Virus record (IMG/VR): IMGVR_UViG_3300018081_000010 | Coordinates: 1 to 31,112 of that record | Reading direction: 5' to 3' (one strand) | Source: a virus | DNA: 31,112 bases | In this document: positions 29,446 to 31,112 of the stretch, one piece after another | Layout of the letters: each line of letters begins with the position of its first letter | Numbering within the stretch: position 1 is the stretch's first letter | Made by a program: the position numbers and the translations under genes | Notes under the pieces: model-generated | What the model was told of the DNA's origin: nothing | What the model saw: only the letters and a program-made list of their open reading frames with translations | The model's database searches: none

Positions 29446-31112
29446 ATGGCGAATTTTCCCTTGCCGACATTGCCGGCGCAGTTTGACCCGAGTAAACCTT
29501 TTACTCAGGTGCCGGAAATTTCTGCCTCGGTGAAATCCTCAGCCGCACCGGTTTCGCACACCCCTCAATTCAATCCGGACCAACCTTTTGAGGAAATCCC
29601 GGACGCACCGGCAACTCCGGCCACCGCACAGTTCAACCCCAACGAAACTTTCTCCAAGATTTTCACTCCTGTCGATATTGCGACCAAGACCAAAGATGAA
29701 CTAGCAGCCGACAAGGAATTCAATCCCACTGACTTTTTTGCGAATAACCCGGATGTTGCGCGAGACCCGGCACAGCTTAAAAAGGTCATTGATGCGTATC
29801 GTGCGCGGAGAGTAGAGGGAATCAAACTCGGCGAAACAGCCGCCGCCGCCGCGAAATCCGCGCTGCCGACAGTTGGAAAGTTCGCTAAGGGCGCATACCA
29901 ACAAGCATCGAATCTTTTTGTTCTTACCGGTCTGCAAGACCTCGCGAATGATGTCCTCGGCACCGTCACGGGACAGACCCCGCAGGTAAAGCAGGAGTTG
30001 ATGAAAGAAGGTTTGAAGGCGGGCACGGAGGCTCAAGCGAAATCCGTAGCGGCAACCGAAACTTCGGCAACCGGACTCTCCGACCTCGCGCGTACCGGGG
30101 CACGAAAGCTTTTCGGAAAATCCCCGGAAAAACTCACCGACCAAGAATTATTGCAGGAACTATCTGCCGACGCGGCTTTTCAAACCAAGTTGCGCGAAAC
30201 CACTGAAGGGCGCGGAGAATTCCTCAAGGGCATCGGGCTTGATTCGGACGAACTCGCGAAGCAAGGAATTGCACTTGACCCGAGCGCAATCGAAAACATG
30301 TCACTCGTCGACCCGCTGACACTCGTCGCACTTGGCGGCGCGGGAAAGGGTGGTTTTCAACTCGTCGGCAAGGGCGGTAAAATTCTCGCCACGGTTCCCA
30401 GCGTTCAGGCGGGTATCCAACTCGCTGGAAAGCTTGGCAATGCAGTAAAGCCGGCACTCGAATCGCTCTCGCAGGCAACAAGAAATGCCGTCGGCGGAGT
30501 AACTGGATTCGCGGGTAAGACAATCTCTTTCGTGAGTCCCGCCGCCCCCGTAATTGGCGGAGTCCTTGGAGTCGCCAAAGGTGGGCCTTTCGGACTAATT
30601 AGTGGAATTTATGCGGGCGAACGACTTGCCCCGAAGTTGGTGCAGGCTGGCGAAGCCGTGCAGTCTCTCGGGCAGCAAATTACAGGAAAAGCTACTTTAT
30701 CCCCGGCGTTGCAGAGCATTGTTTCCGGCACCAAGATTGCAGCTTCGCTAGCGGCGGCTCCCGCCAAAGGCGCAGTAATCGGAACCGCAATCGCTTTGCC
30801 GCTCGCGGCAGCGGCGGAAGGAAGCGAACAGGCCGGCGCGATTCTCGGCGGCGGTCTAGGACTCGGGGCAATCGGCGGAGCAGTCCACGGAACTGCGCGC
30901 GCCGCAAGCGAACTCGCCGCGAAGACGTTCTTCGACCCGCACTCGGTCAAATTCGAGCCCGTTTCCAGTCCGGACTATGGGGTTGACGTAACTCTCGATA
31001 CCGCGCACCGCGCAAATTTGGGCAAACGCTCCCTCAATGAGCAGGGCGACGTTACCACGGCCCGAGAAATCTTCCGTCCGCTCGGCGGCGAGATTTACTC
31101 CGTAGACAAGAC
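29446..31112 (+). CDS. Large ejection-type virion protein, 5' part (truncated at window end)
   Basis: The ATG at 29446 opens a frame that stays open to the last base (555 codons seen). The N-terminal 100 residues contain four spaced F(D/N)P motifs: AQFDPSKPF (11-19), PQFNPDQPF (40-48), AQFNPNETF (61-69) and EFNPTDFF (91-98). Then follow helical segments and Gly/Ala-rich hydrophobic stretches around residues 365-400 and 425-480. Such repeated F-x-P-x-x-x-F linkers occur at the start of large phage virion-internal polyproteins. It may carry an enzyme further on, outside the window. Confidence 0.55.
   Translation, partial: MANFPLPTLPAQFDPSKPFTQVPEISASVKSSAAPVSHTPQFNPDQPFEEIPDAPATPATAQFNPNETFSKIFTPVDIATKTKDELAADKEFNPTDFFANNPDVARDPAQLKKVIDAYRARRVEGIKLGETAAAAAKSALPTVGKFAKGAYQQASNLFVLTGLQDLANDVLGTVTGQTPQVKQELMKEGLKAGTEAQAKSVAATETSATGLSDLARTGARKLFGKSPEKLTDQELLQELSADAAFQTKLRETTEGRGEFLKGIGLDSDELAKQGIALDPSAIENMSLVDPLTLVALGGAGKGGFQLVGKGGKILATVPSVQAGIQLAGKLGNAVKPALESLSQATRNAVGGVTGFAGKTISFVSPAAPVIGGVLGVAKGGPFGLISGIYAGERLAPKLVQAGEAVQSLGQQITGKATLSPALQSIVSGTKIAASLAAAPAKGAVIGTAIALPLAAAAEGSEQAGAILGGGLGLGAIGGAVHGTARAASELAAKTFFDPHSVKFEPVSSPDYGVDVTLDTAHRANLGKRSLNEQGDVTTAREIFRPLGGEIYSVDK

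Noticed and set aside
1-31112. Diversity-generating retroelement, integrase or reverse transcriptase
   Set aside because: I looked for these near the fibre and lectin-domain genes; no reverse transcriptase, template repeat or integrase motif was found in any frame I read.

Overview
The window looks like the structural half of a tailed double-stranded DNA phage (or prophage) genome, most likely a podovirus. Every supported gene lies on the + strand. Neighbouring genes overlap by one to a few bases or abut, with many ATGA and TAATG junctions. The recognisable order is terminase large subunit, portal, scaffold, major capsid protein, tail fibres, tail tubular/adaptor protein, tail nozzle and ejection (internal virion) proteins. 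No tape measure, sheath or contractile-tail gene is visible, which fits a short-tailed virion. No replication, integrase or endolysin gene is present, so this is only part of a genome. Both ends are cut: a glycine-rich fibre gene enters from the left and a large ejection-type protein runs off the right. The host cannot be named from the sequence.

Layout. 1-697: end of a poly-glycine fibre gene and a small basic peptide. 710-7099: a glycan and accessory region holding a GT4 glycosyltransferase, small promoter-driven genes, a non-coding RNA locus (2883-3373), a CapD/FlaA1-type dehydratase, two putative glycosyltransferases, a GDP-L-fucose synthase and one unknown gene. 7089-12992: packaging and portal block (TerL, two Cys-rich small proteins, a GIY-YIG/NUMOD3/AP2 homing endonuclease, portal, small head protein). 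12996-17553: scaffold, an inserted three-gene cassette (unknown, glycosyltransferase, endonuclease VII-like HNH protein), then the major capsid protein with its own promoter, structured leader and terminator. 17569-25827: membrane protein and lipoprotein pair, collagen-like fibres, LamG-like protein, tail adaptor, nozzle and fibre. 25866-31112: 2OG-Fe(II) oxygenase, GNAT acetyltransferase and three ejection-type proteins.

Three things stand out. (1) Seven promoter-like sites share TTGAC near one end and, in most, (GG)ACCTTA/T about 17 bases later. At five of them an ATG begins exactly 34 bases after the first T, where transcription should start, which suggests a phage promoter family driving leaderless accessory genes. 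The other two lie ahead of the tRNA-like locus and the major capsid gene. (2) The non-coding locus holds two cloverleaf-like RNAs with well-paired stems but altered invariant loop bases and shortened anticodon loops, plus a third closed by a perfect 9-bp stem. (3) Collagen-like virion proteins occur with a 2OG-Fe(II) oxygenase, several glycosyltransferases and sugar-nucleotide enzymes. This is a candidate system for modifying virion fibres or the host surface, by inference only.
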